A stretch of DNA of 64,000 nt from Streptomyces sp. NBRC 110028 (lineage in GTDB: Bacteria; Actinomycetota; Actinomycetes; Streptomycetales; Streptomycetaceae), in contig NZ_BBUZ01000044.1 of assembly GCF_001417735.1 (NCBI RefSeq), positions 28,762 to 92,761 on the forward strand. Direction: 5' to 3'. The translations under genes and the position numbers were made by a program. Positions 1-7,948 of the stretch are shown here, in pieces (position 1 is the first letter of the stretch; each line of letters opens with the position of its first letter). The notes below the pieces were generated by a model that was given only the letters and a program-made list of their open reading frames with translations, did not search any database and was not told the origin of the DNA.

Positions 1-64
1 ACTCGACACGAGTGGCCCGCCGCGGCCGTTTCGGTCCCGGGTTTCCGGTGCCCCCCTGGCCGCC

Positions 65-577
65 TCACGATTCCGGCCCGGACCACGGCTCCTCCGGCCC
101 CACCGGCTCCAGGCGGAACAGCCGGATCCGGCGCTCCACCCGCGCCTGATAGCCGGCATACGGCGGCCAGAAGGCCACCACCGCCGACCAGGTCCGCTCC
201 CGCTCCGGGCCCTCCAGCAGACGGGCCCGGACCCGGATGTCGCGGCCCCGCCAGCTGATCTCCGCGTCCGGGTGGCGCAGCAGATTGGCCGTCCAGGCGG
301 GATGGCCGGGACGGCCGAAGTTGCTGCCGATCAGGATCCAGCCGCCGCCCTCCTCCGGCATGCAGGCCAGCGGCGTACGGCGGGGCAGCCCGGACTTCGC
401 GCCGCGCGCCGTGAGGATCACGCTGGGCAGCATCCGCGCGCTCGGCAGCACCCGGCCTCGGGTCAGCCGGTGGACGGCCCGGTCGAGGGCCGGAACGACG
501 CGCGGGGCGAGCCGCGCGAAGGCGCGCCCCGACGACACCTTCTGTACGAGCCGCGTCATCCGCGCCCCCGGCGGCAT
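65..577 (-). CDS. Nitroreductase-family deazaflavin-dependent oxidoreductase (DUF385)
   Basis: A 170-residue protein of the DUF385/Ddn split-barrel family, whose members usually bind F420 and reduce small substrates. The core is visible as VILTARGAKSG-RRTPL, then ILIGSNFGRPGHPAWTANL and a C-terminal RLFRLEPV strand, which is the usual family signature. The ATG at 575-577 overlaps the TGA of the upstream acyl-CoA dehydrogenase gene (TGATG), so the two are probably translationally coupled; an alternative ATG lies 18 bases further in. Its place behind an acyl-CoA dehydrogenase suggests a reductive step in the same catabolic route. The substrate cannot be inferred from sequence. Confidence 0.85.
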   Translation of the reverse strand: MPPGARMTRLVQKVSSGRAFARLAPRVVPALDRAVHRLTRGRVLPSARMLPSVILTARGAKSGLPRRTPLACMPEEGGGWILIGSNFGRPGHPAWTANLLRHPDAEISWRGRDIRVRARLLEGPERERTWSAVVAFWPPYAGYQARVERRIRLFRLEPVGPEEPWSGPES

Positions 578-1788
578 CAGACGCCCGCCGCCCCGGCGGC
601 GGCCGGTGCGAACAGCCCGCCCCGGTCGGCAGCCCGCGCCCGCAGCCGGTGGGCGGGGCCGAAGAGCAGTTCGTCGGAGGCGGCCCGCTTGAGGTACAGA
701 TGCACGTCGTGCTCCCAGGTGATGCCGATGCCGCCGTGCAGCTGCACGGCCTCGCCCGCGGCCGCCCGCTGCGCGTCCAGCGCCGACGCGAGCGCCAGCG
801 GGCCCGCGACCGGGGCCTCCGGCCCGTCCGCCGCCCACGCCGCGTAGTACGCCGCCGAGCGGGCCGCCCGCACCGCGACGTACACATCGGCCAGCCGGTG
901 CTTGACCGCCTGGAAGGAGCCGATCGGGCGGCCGAACTGCTCCCGCGTCCGTACATGGTCGACCGTACGGGCCAGGGCCGCGCCCGCCGCGCCCACCGCC
1001 TCCGCCGCCAGGACGGCCGCCGCCGGACCGCCCAGCCCGGCCAGCGCGCCCGCCACGTCCGCGCCGTCCTCGCCCAGCAGCTCGGCCGGGACGTCCCGCA
1101 GCTCGACACGGGCCTGCGGCCGGGTCTCGTCCAGCGCGGTCAGCCGGGCGCGGACCAGCCCGGCCGCCCCCGCCCGCACGGCGAAGACCAGGGTGCGGCC
1201 GCGCGTATAGCCCCCGGCGCGGGCGGCGACCAGCAGCAGCTGGGCGCTGTGCCCGTCGAGCACCTGCTCCACCTGCCCGTACAGCCGCCAGCCGCCGTCC
1301 CGGGCCCGGGCCTGGACCCCGCCCGCGCGCCCGCCGCCCGCCCAGTCCGCCTCGCCGCGGCCGCCGGACTCCCCGTCGAGCCCCAGCGCCCGGGACAGCG
1401 CCCGGCCCGGCACCGCGAGCGCCGCCGTCAGCTCGCCGCCCGCGATCCGCGGCAGCAGCTCGGCGCGCTGCGCGCCGGTCCCGAGGGCCGTGATCAGGGG
1501 CGCGGCGAGCACGGCGGTGGCCAGCAGCGGCGAGGGCAGCAGCGCCCGCCCGGTCTCCTCGCAGGCGAGCGCCAGCTCGAGGGGCCCGCAGCCGACGCCG
1601 CCGTACGCCGTGGGCAGGGCGAGCCCGGGGAGGCCCAGCCGCCGCGCGAGTCGCCCCCACAGCGCCTCGTCGTATCCGGCGGCGGTGCGGACCGCGGCCT
1701 TGACCTCCACGCCGCCGCACCGCCCCCGCAGCAGCTCCCGCAGGGTGCGCCGGATCTCCTCCTGCTCCTCGCTGAACGCGGCATCCAT
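577..1788 (-). CDS. Acyl-CoA dehydrogenase
   Basis: A 403-residue FAD flavoprotein that introduces an alpha-beta double bond into an acyl-CoA. The C-terminal half has the family motifs RTREQFGRPIGSFQAVKH and QLHGGIGITWEHD followed by HLYLKRA. The chosen ATG (1786-1788, MDAAFSEEQ) has a GGAGGTGGG ribosome site about eight bases upstream; a longer in-frame start at 1824 lacks one. It is the first gene of a two-gene unit with the DUF385 gene and is divergent from a thiolase gene, with a shared candidate operator at 1839-1853. The short-N-terminus form resembles the beta-type subunits of heteromeric steroid or side-chain ACADs, but no obvious partner is adjacent. Confidence 0.93.
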   Translation of the reverse strand: MDAAFSEEQEEIRRTLRELLRGRCGGVEVKAAVRTAAGYDEALWGRLARRLGLPGLALPTAYGGVGCGPLELALACEETGRALLPSPLLATAVLAAPLITALGTGAQRAELLPRIAGGELTAALAVPGRALSRALGLDGESGGRGEADWAGGGRAGGVQARARDGGWRLYGQVEQVLDGHSAQLLLVAARAGGYTRGRTLVFAVRAGAAGLVRARLTALDETRPQARVELRDVPAELLGEDGADVAGALAGLGGPAAAVLAAEAVGAAGAALARTVDHVRTREQFGRPIGSFQAVKHRLADVYVAVRAARSAAYYAAWAADGPEAPVAGPLALASALDAQRAAAGEAVQLHGGIGITWEHDVHLYLKRAASDELLFGPAHRLRARAADRGGLFAPAAAGAAGV

Positions 1789-1838
1789 CGGACGACCCAC
1801 CTCCCGTTCCTGACGACCAGTCATACTAGCTCAGCGAA

Positions 1839-1853
1839 CTGATGTACCGTCAG
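1839..1853. promoter_or_regulatory. Candidate operator A of a shared catabolic regulon
   Basis: CTGATGTACCGTCAG, a near-palindrome with half sites CTGAYG and CRTCAG around three bases. The same 15-base pattern recurs at 10272, 22822, 27369 and 27458, with two weaker copies at 11706 and 11746, always in promoter regions of the catabolic block. Here it lies between the divergent acyl-CoA dehydrogenase and thiolase genes. The binding protein is unknown; a TetR-type repressor is an inference. Confidence 0.6.
1845..1850 (+). promoter_or_regulatory. Candidate -10 element of a leaderless thiolase transcript
   Basis: TACCGT (TANNNT type) lies seven bases before the thiolase ATG, and there is no Shine-Dalgarno sequence in front of that ATG. 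This is the geometry expected for a leaderless Streptomyces mRNA. The hexamer is inside operator A, so a bound protein would block RNA polymerase directly. No convincing -35 box is visible. Confidence 0.4.
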
Positions 1854-1857
1854 ATTC

Positions 1858-3027
1858 ATGACGCCTGCCCCTCGTAAGGTCGCCGTCGTCGGCGTCGCCC
1901 TCGCCGACTGCGGTCGCGTCGACGGCCCCACCCCGTACACCCTGCACGCCCAGGCCGCCCGCCGGGCGCTCGCCGACTCCGGCCTCGACCGCTCGGTGGT
2001 GGACGGCTTCGCCTCGGCGGGGCTCGGCATCCTGGCGCCCGTGGAGGTGGCCGAGTACCTGGGGCTGCGGCCCGGCTGGACCGACTCGACCGCCGTCGGC
2101 GGGGCCACCTGGGAGGTCATGGCGGCGCACGCGGCGGACGCCATCGCCGCCGGTCACGCCCGTGCCGTCCTCCTCGTCTACGGCTCGACCGCCCGCGCCG
2201 ACATCCGGGCGGGCCGCCGGACCGCGAACCTCTCCTTCGGGGCGCGCGGACCGCTCCAGTTCGAGGTCGCGTACGGCCACACCCTCGTCGCCAAATACGC
2301 GATGGCCGCCCGCCGCCATATGCACGAGTACGGCACCACCCTCGAACAGCTCGCGGACATCGCCGTGCAGGCGCGCGCCAACGCCGCGCACAATCCGGAC
2401 GCGATGTTCCGTGAACCGATCACGGTCGAGGACGTGCTGAGCGGGCCGATGATCGCCGACCCCTTCACCAAGCTGCACTGCTGCATCCGGTCGGACGGCG
2501 GCTGCGCGGTGCTGCTGGCGGCCGAGGACCTTGTGGCGGACACGGCCAAGGCCCCGGTGTGGGTGCTGGGCTCGGGCACCGCCGTCTCCCACTCCGCCCT
2601 GTCCGAGTGGGACGACTTCACCGTCTCGCCCGCGGCGGCCTCCGGGCGCGACGCCTTCGCGCGGGCGGGGGTGCGGCCGGAGGAGATCGATGTGGCGGAG
2701 CTGTACGACGCGTTCACCTATATGACGCTGGTGACGCTGGAGGACCTGGGTTTCTGCGCCAAGGGCGAGGGGGGCGCGTTCGCCTCCGGTGGGCGGCTGA
2801 CGCTCGGCGGCGCGCTGCCGGTCAACACCGACGGCGGCGGCCTGTCCGCCTGCCACCCCGGGATGCGCGGGCTGTTCCTGCTGGTCGAGGCGGTACGGCA
2901 GCTGCGCGGCGAGGCGGGGGCGCGGCAGGTGCGCAAGGCGGGCGGGCGGCTGCCGGAACTGGCCGTGGCCTCGGGGACCGGCGGCTGGTTCTGCTCCTCC
3001 GGCACGGTCGTGCTCGGCCGCGGCTGA
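1858..3027 (+). CDS. Thiolase-family protein (lipid-transfer/SCP-x type)
   Basis: A 389-residue thiolase-fold protein of the non-decarboxylating, lipid-transfer-protein branch. It starts KVAVVGVALADCGR and ends with AVASGTGGWFCSSGTVVLGRG. HCCIRSDGGCAV and CHPGMRG mark the central and late active-site loops. Relatives such as Ltp2 cleave or form C-C bonds on CoA esters and often need a separate DUF35 Zn-ribbon partner; such a gene lies at 9783-10226 and shares the operator motif. The ATG has no ribosome site and is probably read from a leaderless transcript. A PdxH-like gene follows 56 bases downstream. Substrate unknown. Confidence 0.9.
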   Translation: MTPAPRKVAVVGVALADCGRVDGPTPYTLHAQAARRALADSGLDRSVVDGFASAGLGILAPVEVAEYLGLRPGWTDSTAVGGATWEVMAAHAADAIAAGHARAVLLVYGSTARADIRAGRRTANLSFGARGPLQFEVAYGHTLVAKYAMAARRHMHEYGTTLEQLADIAVQARANAAHNPDAMFREPITVEDVLSGPMIADPFTKLHCCIRSDGGCAVLLAAEDLVADTAKAPVWVLGSGTAVSHSALSEWDDFTVSPAAASGRDAFARAGVRPEEIDVAELYDAFTYMTLVTLEDLGFCAKGEGGAFASGGRLTLGGALPVNTDGGGLSACHPGMRGLFLLVEAVRQLRGEAGARQVRKAGGRLPELAVASGTGGWFCSSGTVVLGRG

Positions 3028-3083
3028 GCCGGGGGGGTCCTCCCCTTGCCCGGACCGGCGGCGGGTGATCGGATGGGGACCCC

Positions 3084-3797
3084 ATGAGCGACGTACGTGA
3101 TGAGGCGGCCGACGACCGGGCCGAGGCCCAGGCCTTCCGGGAGCTGCTGCGCGGCTTGCGCGTCCCGCACGGGGCCGAGCTGCCCGTGTTCGACCCGGCG
3201 CGGGCTCCGGGCGCGCCGCTTCCGCTGTTCCGGCGGTGGCTGCGCGAGGCCGCCGAAGGCGGCGAACCGGGCCCGCACACGATGATGCTCGCCACCGCCG
3301 GCGCGGACGGCCGCCCGTCCCTGCGCACGGTGATGCTGCACGACGCCGACGCCCGCGGCTGGCACTTCGGCACCCATCGCACCAGCCGCAAGGGCCGCGA
3401 GCTGGCCGAGCACCCGTACGCGTCGCTGGGCTTCCACTGGATGCTCCCCGGACGCCAGGTCCGGATCAGCGGGCGCGTCACGGAGGCCGGAGCCGAGGCG
3501 AGCGCGGCCGATCTGCGCGGCCGCTCCCCCGCCGCGCTGGCGGCGGCGCTGGCCGGGGCGGGACGGCAGAGCGCGGTGCTCGGTTCGTACGAGGAGCTGG
3601 AACGGGCCTTCGCGGACGCGCGACAGCGGGCCGGGCGCGAACCGGACGCCACCGCGCCCACCTGGACGCTGTACGTCCTGGAGCCGGACGAGGTGGAGTT
3701 CTACCAGGAGGAGGCGCGGCGCCGGCACGTCCGGCTCCGCTACCGCCGCGCCCCGGAGGAACGCGGCGGCTGGCGGCGCGAGTTGCTGTGGCCCTGA
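3084..3797 (+). CDS. PdxH-like FMN-binding pyridoxamine-phosphate-oxidase family protein
   Basis: A 237-residue FMN split-barrel protein. It shows the PdxH order: SLRTVMLHDADARGWHFGTH, the HRTSRKGRELAEHP FMN/phosphate region, LGFHWMLPGRQVRISGRV, and a C-terminal dimerisation segment (TLYVLEPDEVEFYQ then RLRYRR). True PNP oxidases usually end WxGxxxRxHDR, and this copy departs from that, so it may act on another flavin-dependent substrate rather than make PLP. It follows the thiolase by 56 bases on the same strand and probably shares its transcript. Its stop codon lies within the first unit of the tandem repeat at 3792-3887. Confidence 0.85.
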   Translation: MSDVRDEAADDRAEAQAFRELLRGLRVPHGAELPVFDPARAPGAPLPLFRRWLREAAEGGEPGPHTMMLATAGADGRPSLRTVMLHDADARGWHFGTHRTSRKGRELAEHPYASLGFHWMLPGRQVRISGRVTEAGAEASAADLRGRSPAALAAALAGAGRQSAVLGSYEELERAFADARQRAGREPDATAPTWTLYVLEPDEVEFYQEEARRRHVRLRYRRAPEERGGWRRELLWP

Positions 3798-3887
3798 ACG
3801 CCCCCGGCTCTGAACGGCCCCCGCCCTGAACACCCCCGGCTCTGAACGGCCCCCGCCCTGAACACCCCCGGCTCTGAACGGCCCCTG
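3792..3887. repeat. Three 32-bp tandem repeats (six degenerate 16-bp halves)
   Basis: Three head-to-tail 32-base units start at 3792, 3824 and 3856 and differ at only a few positions. Each unit is two related 16-mers, CCCTGAACACCCCCGG and CTCTGAACGGCCCCCG. The repeat fills the gap between the convergent PdxH-like and P450 genes. The first unit contains the stop codon of the + strand gene, and TGA recurs every 16 bases. Confidence 0.95.
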
Positions 3888-3888
3888 A

Positions 3889-5145
3889 TCAGGCCAGCCG
3901 CACCGGCAGCGCCCGGTGGCCGTTGACGATGACCGACGGGGAGCGCTCCAGCGGCCTGTCCGGGTCGGCGAGCCGCAGGCGGGGGAAGCGGGCGAAGAGT
4001 TCCCGCAGCGCGATGGTGGTCTCCAGGCGGGCGAGCGCGGAGCCCGGGCAGCTGTGCGGGCCGTGGCCGAAGGAGGTGTGCCGGGGGCGGCGGGCGATGT
4101 CGAAACGGTCGGCGTCCGCGCCGTGCTGGGCGCGGTCGCGGCCCATGCCGCCGTAGGAGATGACCACGCCCTCCCCCTCGCGGATCAGCGTTCCGGCGAC
4201 GTCGATGTCCTCGGTGGCGAAGCGGAAGAGGAAGTTCAGCGCCGGGGCGTCCAGCCGCAGGCTCTCCTCGACCACGTCGTCCCAGTCGTAGCGGCCGCTG
4301 TGGACGAGGTCGAGCTGTGCGGGGTCGTCCAGCAGCGAACGTACGGCGTTCACGACCGCGTGGACGCTGGTCTCGTGCCCGGCGGTGATCATGACCTGGA
4401 TGGTGGCGATCAGCTCCTCGACGGCCTCCTCCGACGGGTCGTCGCCGAGTTCCGACAGCAGCGCGCTGGTGAGGTCGGCGCCGGGCTCGTCGCGCTTGAG
4501 CCGGACCAGCCGGGCAATGTAGTCGTACAGCCCCTGCAGGGTGGCGTGGACGGTCTCGGGGGCGGCGTTGTCGTCGAAGAAGCTGTCGTACAGCTTCCGC
4601 AGCGGCCGGTGCCACTCGACCGGCATGCCGAACAGCTCGCCGACCACGGTGATGGGCAGCGGGAACGCGAAGGTGTCCTTGAGGTCCACCACCCCGCCGG
4701 AGCCCTCCGCCGCGGCGGCCTCCGCCGTCCGGTCGAGCAGCTCGCGGGTGATCTCCTCGACACGGCCGCGGAGCGCCTCCACCCGCTGCGGGGTGAACTC
4801 CCGGGCCACCGGGCGGCGCAGCCGCCGGTGCTCGGCGCCGTCCGTGCTGACCAGCGAGGTCCCCAGGTCGACCAGGCCGATCAGCGGCCAGTCCGCGGGG
4901 ATCTCACCGCGCGTCCAGGGACCCCACTGGCCGATGTCCTTCACGAAGCGGCTGTCGCGCATCACCTCGCGCGCGGGCGCGTCATGGGTGACGGCCCAGG
5001 CGGACACCCCGCCCGGCAGCTCGACCCGGACCACGGGCCCGGCGGCGTAGAGGAGTTCGCTCTCCTCGGCGGAGCTGCGGATCGTCGGGTCGAGCAGGAG
5101 GGGTCGTTCCCCGGTCGGTCCCATCGTTTCCTCGGTCAGTCCCAT
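3889..5145 (-). CDS. Cytochrome P450, CYP154-like, conservon-linked
   Basis: A 418-residue soluble bacterial P450 with all canonical motifs: AGHET in the I helix (about residues 255-259), ExxR as ESLR (294-297), and a heme loop FGHGPHSCPG with Cys about 366. It is the last gene of the cvnA-B-C-D-P450-P450 operon. The ATG at 5143-5145 overlaps the preceding P450 stop by ten bases and has GGAGG seven bases upstream; a second in-frame ATG at 5124 is possible. In S. coelicolor, conservons are often followed by a CYP157/CYP154 pair, which is the basis for the subfamily label. No ferredoxin or reductase gene is adjacent, and the substrate is unknown. Confidence 0.93.
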   Translation of the reverse strand: MGLTEETMGPTGERPLLLDPTIRSSAEESELLYAAGPVVRVELPGGVSAWAVTHDAPAREVMRDSRFVKDIGQWGPWTRGEIPADWPLIGLVDLGTSLVSTDGAEHRRLRRPVAREFTPQRVEALRGRVEEITRELLDRTAEAAAAEGSGGVVDLKDTFAFPLPITVVGELFGMPVEWHRPLRKLYDSFFDDNAAPETVHATLQGLYDYIARLVRLKRDEPGADLTSALLSELGDDPSEEAVEELIATIQVMITAGHETSVHAVVNAVRSLLDDPAQLDLVHSGRYDWDDVVEESLRLDAPALNFLFRFATEDIDVAGTLIREGEGVVISYGGMGRDRAQHGADADRFDIARRPRHTSFGHGPHSCPGSALARLETTIALRELFARFPRLRLADPDRPLERSPSVIVNGHRALPVRLA

Positions 5146-6530
5146 CCGAAGCCTCCGGTGTATGAGTGGGCGGGCGTGTAGGTGACGGGCAGCGAGGTCA
5201 GGCCGCGCAGCCAGGGCGAGGGGCGCCAGCGCAGCTCGTCCGCAGGCACGGCCAGCTCCACGTCCGGCAGATGCTCCAGCAGCGTCTCGACGGCCGTGTG
5301 GGCGACGACCTCGGCGATCCACTGCCCCGCGTACGGGCACCGGTGTTCGCCGTGGCTGTACGACATATAGGCGTTGTGGCCCTCCGGCCCGGCCATCACC
5401 CCGGCCGCATGCGGACGGATATAGGGGTCGGTGTTGGCCCCCGCGAGCCCGAGCAGCACCAGGTCCCCGGCCGGGACGCGGGTCGCGCCCAGCACGGTGT
5501 CCTGGGTGGTGAAACGGCCCGCGAAGATCTGCACCGGGGTGTGGTCGCGCAGCACCTGGTGCATGGCCTGGCGGACCGAGCGGCGGCCGCCGCCCATGCC
5601 GGCCGCGTATTCGTGGTCGGTGAGCAGCAGCCACAGGGTCATGCCGATCCAGTCCGTGCAGGGCTGGTGTCCGGCGAGGGTGAGCACCATCAGGTCCTCG
5701 ATCACCTCCTGGTCGGTGAGACCGGCGTGGTCGGCGAGCATCCGGGAGGTGGTGTCCGGCCCGGGGTCCCGGCGTTTGCGGGCCACCAGCCGCTCCATGG
5801 TGTCGCGCACCTCGATCTGCCCGCGCAGGGCGTCGGGGCCGCCGTCGACCATGTCGTTGATCGCCTTCACCAGGGTGACGCCCTCGGAGTCGGACAGGCC
5901 GAGGACGCGGCTGAGGGCGAGCACCGGCAGCGGATGGGCGTAGTCGGCGATCAGATCGGCCCGGCTGCCCTCGCTCAGCTTCTCGATCAGGCCCTGAGCG
6001 AACGACTGGGTCGCGTCCTGCATCTGATTGAGATCGACCGCTTCGAGGGCGGATCCGACCGCTCCGGCGCGCCTGCGGTGGTCGTCGCCCTCCCGGTACA
6101 GCAGCGACCCGTTGTCCTCGACCATCGGACGCAGCGGCCAGTCCGGCGGGATCTGCGGCCACAGCCGCCAGCGGGCCGAACCGCGCCCGAACACCTTGGT
6201 GTCCTCGGTGACGCGCAGCAGTTCGCGGTAGCCGAGGACCAGCCAGGCGGGGACGCCGCCGGGGAGCAGCACGGGGGCGACCGGGCCGTAGGTGTTCCGC
6301 AGCTCCCGGTAGACCTCGGCGGGCGTGTCCTGGAAGCGCGGGCCGAACAGCAGGGCGGCGTCCTCGTGGGACGCGGGCCGTTCGATGGGAGGCGGGCCGG
6401 GCTCCGTTGGGACGGACTGCGGTGGGACGGGCTCCGGCGGGGCGGGTTCGCCGCGCGGGCCCGGCTCGTCCGGTGCGCCGGGTGCGCCGGGTGCGCCGGG
6501 TTCGTCGGATGGTGAGGTCGGCTGGGTCAC
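5136..6530 (-). CDS. Cytochrome P450, CYP157-like, lacking ExxR
   Basis: A 464-residue P450-fold protein with a Pro/Gly-rich N-terminal tail of about 55 residues. Several near-invariant P450 positions are changed: the I-helix AGxET is AGHQP (286-290), the K-helix ExxR is QVLR (325-328), and the heme loop reads YSHGEHRCPY, keeping Cys about 398 but losing the Phe and the final Gly. Loss of ExxR is known for the CYP157 family, which matches the conservon context. The GTG start at 6528-6530 overlaps the cvnD stop (GTGA) and has AGGAGG upstream. It could be a regulatory or partner protein for the adjacent canonical P450 rather than an independent oxygenase. Confidence 0.92.
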   Translation of the reverse strand: MTQPTSPSDEPGAPGAPGAPDEPGPRGEPAPPEPVPPQSVPTEPGPPPIERPASHEDAALLFGPRFQDTPAEVYRELRNTYGPVAPVLLPGGVPAWLVLGYRELLRVTEDTKVFGRGSARWRLWPQIPPDWPLRPMVEDNGSLLYREGDDHRRRAGAVGSALEAVDLNQMQDATQSFAQGLIEKLSEGSRADLIADYAHPLPVLALSRVLGLSDSEGVTLVKAINDMVDGGPDALRGQIEVRDTMERLVARKRRDPGPDTTSRMLADHAGLTDQEVIEDLMVLTLAGHQPCTDWIGMTLWLLLTDHEYAAGMGGGRRSVRQAMHQVLRDHTPVQIFAGRFTTQDTVLGATRVPAGDLVLLGLAGANTDPYIRPHAAGVMAGPEGHNAYMSYSHGEHRCPYAGQWIAEVVAHTAVETLLEHLPDVELAVPADELRWRPSPWLRGLTSLPVTYTPAHSYTGGFGWD

Positions 6531-7153
6531 GAAGCGGCCTCCTGGGCGGCGGACAGGGTGTGGAGATGGTCGAGCAGCGCCACCAGGACGTCCTTGCCCG
6601 AGGTGTGGGAGCGGGCGTCGCAGGCGACCAGCGGTATCCCGTCCGCGAGGTCGAGCGCGCCGCGTATGGCGTCCAGGGTGTGGTCCGGACTGTCGTCGAA
6701 GCGGTTGTGGGCGACGACGAACGGCATCCCCTTGCGCTCCAGGTGGTCGATGACGGGGAACGAGTCCGCCAGCCGCCGGTTGTCCACCAGGACCACCGCG
6801 CCCCAGGCGCCCAGGAACAGGTTGTCCCACAGGAACCGGAAGCGGCTCTGCCCGGGGGCGCCGAACAGATACGTCACGATCCGCTCGGTGACGCTGATCC
6901 GGCCGAAGTCGAAGGCGACCGTGGTGGCCGACTTGCCCTCCACCCCGGCCACCTCGTCGATCCCCACGCCCTTCTCGGTCATCACGGCCTCGGTCGTCAG
7001 CGGGTCGATCTCGCTGACGGCCCGGACGAAGGTCGTCTTGCCGACGCCGAAGCCGCCGCAGATCACGATCTTCACCGCCTCGTGGGCCGTATCGCTCAGC
7101 GGGGCCTCGACATCGACCGTCTCGTCGACCGTCTCAGAGATTTTTGAGTGCAA
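6527..7153 (-). CDS. cvnD: Conservon GTP-binding protein CvnD
   Basis: A small GTPase of the CvnD/MglA-like group, about 208 residues from the start chosen here. The P-loop GGFGVGKTT lies at about residues 33-41, the switch II equivalent is FGAPGQ, and the G4-like motif is HNRFDD. In conservons it works at the membrane with CvnA, B and C as a G-protein-like complex that controls development or secondary metabolism. No ATG is available near the core. I chose a TTG (7151-7153) inside the end of cvnC, preceded by GAGAGG; this start is uncertain. Its stop overlaps the following P450 start (GTGA). Confidence 0.88.
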   Translation of the reverse strand: MHSKISETVDETVDVEAPLSDTAHEAVKIVICGGFGVGKTTFVRAVSEIDPLTTEAVMTEKGVGIDEVAGVEGKSATTVAFDFGRISVTERIVTYLFGAPGQSRFRFLWDNLFLGAWGAVVLVDNRRLADSFPVIDHLERKGMPFVVAHNRFDDSPDHTLDAIRGALDLADGIPLVACDARSHTSGKDVLVALLDHLHTLSAAQEAAS

Positions 7154-7535
7154 CGAGCACCTCTCGGACCAAGCCGGTATCGGGCAGCCGGGGCCGTGCC
7201 GGGGCGGCGGCCCCGGCGCCCCGCGGGGCCGGCCGCCCGGCGCCACCGGCCCCGCTGCTGGGATGGCGGACCGAGATCCGGCCCTCGGCGAGCAGATCGG
7301 ACAGCAGGATCGCGACGACGCCCACGGGCATGCGCAACCGCGCGGAGACCTCCACCAGCGCCATCGGATGGCGGCACAGCCGCAGGATCTGAACCGCCTC
7401 CGGGGCCATGCCCGCGGCCGGTTCGGACTCGCTGACGACCAGTGACACCAGATCGAACTCCGTGTACGCGCGGCTACGTCCCCCTGTCGCGGCGAACAGC
7501 CGGTCCGGCTGTTCATGGACGTCCCAGCGCATCAT
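7134..7535 (-). CDS. cvnC: Conservon protein CvnC (DUF742)
   Basis: A 133-residue DUF742 protein, the third conservon component. The family core is VQILRLCRHPMALVEVSARL followed by MPVGVVAILLSDL and an RISVRHP strand. A basic Ala/Pro/Gly-rich linker and the segment LVREVLVALKNL, which is typical of the family end, follow. The ATG at 7533-7535 overlaps the cvnB stop (ATGA), and the 3' end overlaps cvnD by about 20 bases, so translation of the cluster is coupled throughout. The DUF742 role is thought to be an adaptor between the roadblock protein and the GTPase. Confidence 0.92.
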   Translation of the reverse strand: MMRWDVHEQPDRLFAATGGRSRAYTEFDLVSLVVSESEPAAGMAPEAVQILRLCRHPMALVEVSARLRMPVGVVAILLSDLLAEGRISVRHPSSGAGGAGRPAPRGAGAAAPARPRLPDTGLVREVLVALKNL

Positions 7536-7948
7536 GCCGTCGCGCCGCCCTCCTCCCCGGGCACGCGCTGCGGCGAGGTGATGTACGTGAGGAGCCCGTC
7601 GACCAGGACGGACATGCTGTTGCCGACGATCCCCGGGTCGGCGTCCTCCCGGGCGAGCACCGCGAGATGGGCGCCCTCGCCCGCCTCGACGGTCATCAGC
7701 ACCGCACCGCCGACCGCGACCAGGGAGTGCTCCACGCTGCCGGTGCCGTCGCCGAACTTGGTCGACACCGTTCTGGCCAGGCTCTGGATCCCGGAGGCGA
7801 TGGCGGCCAGCGTCTCCGCGTCCGACCGGCTCAGATCGGAGGACTGGGTGATCACCAGTCCGTCGTTGGACACCGCGAGCGCGTGCCGCGCCCCGGGCGT
7901 CTTCGCCAGCAGGGCATCGAGCTTCCAGTCGAGATCAGCCGGGTTCAT
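7532..7948 (-). CDS. cvnB: Conservon roadblock/LC7 protein CvnB
   Basis: A 138-residue roadblock/LC7-domain protein. It starts MNPADLDWKLDALL and contains HALAVSNDGLVI, the ETLAAIASGIQSLA helix and HLAVLAREDADPGIVGNSM, all usual in CvnB. Roadblock proteins act as regulators of small GTPases, here CvnD. The ATG overlaps the cvnA stop (ATGA), and the stop overlaps the cvnC start in the same way. Cytoplasmic, with no signal or membrane segment. Confidence 0.94.
   Translation of the reverse strand: MNPADLDWKLDALLAKTPGARHALAVSNDGLVITQSSDLSRSDAETLAAIASGIQSLARTVSTKFGDGTGSVEHSLVAVGGAVLMTVEAGEGAHLAVLAREDADPGIVGNSMSVLVDGLLTYITSPQRVPGEEGGATA

Noticed and set aside
3792..3887. CRISPR array
   Set aside because: The units are contiguous without spacers and there are no cas genes.
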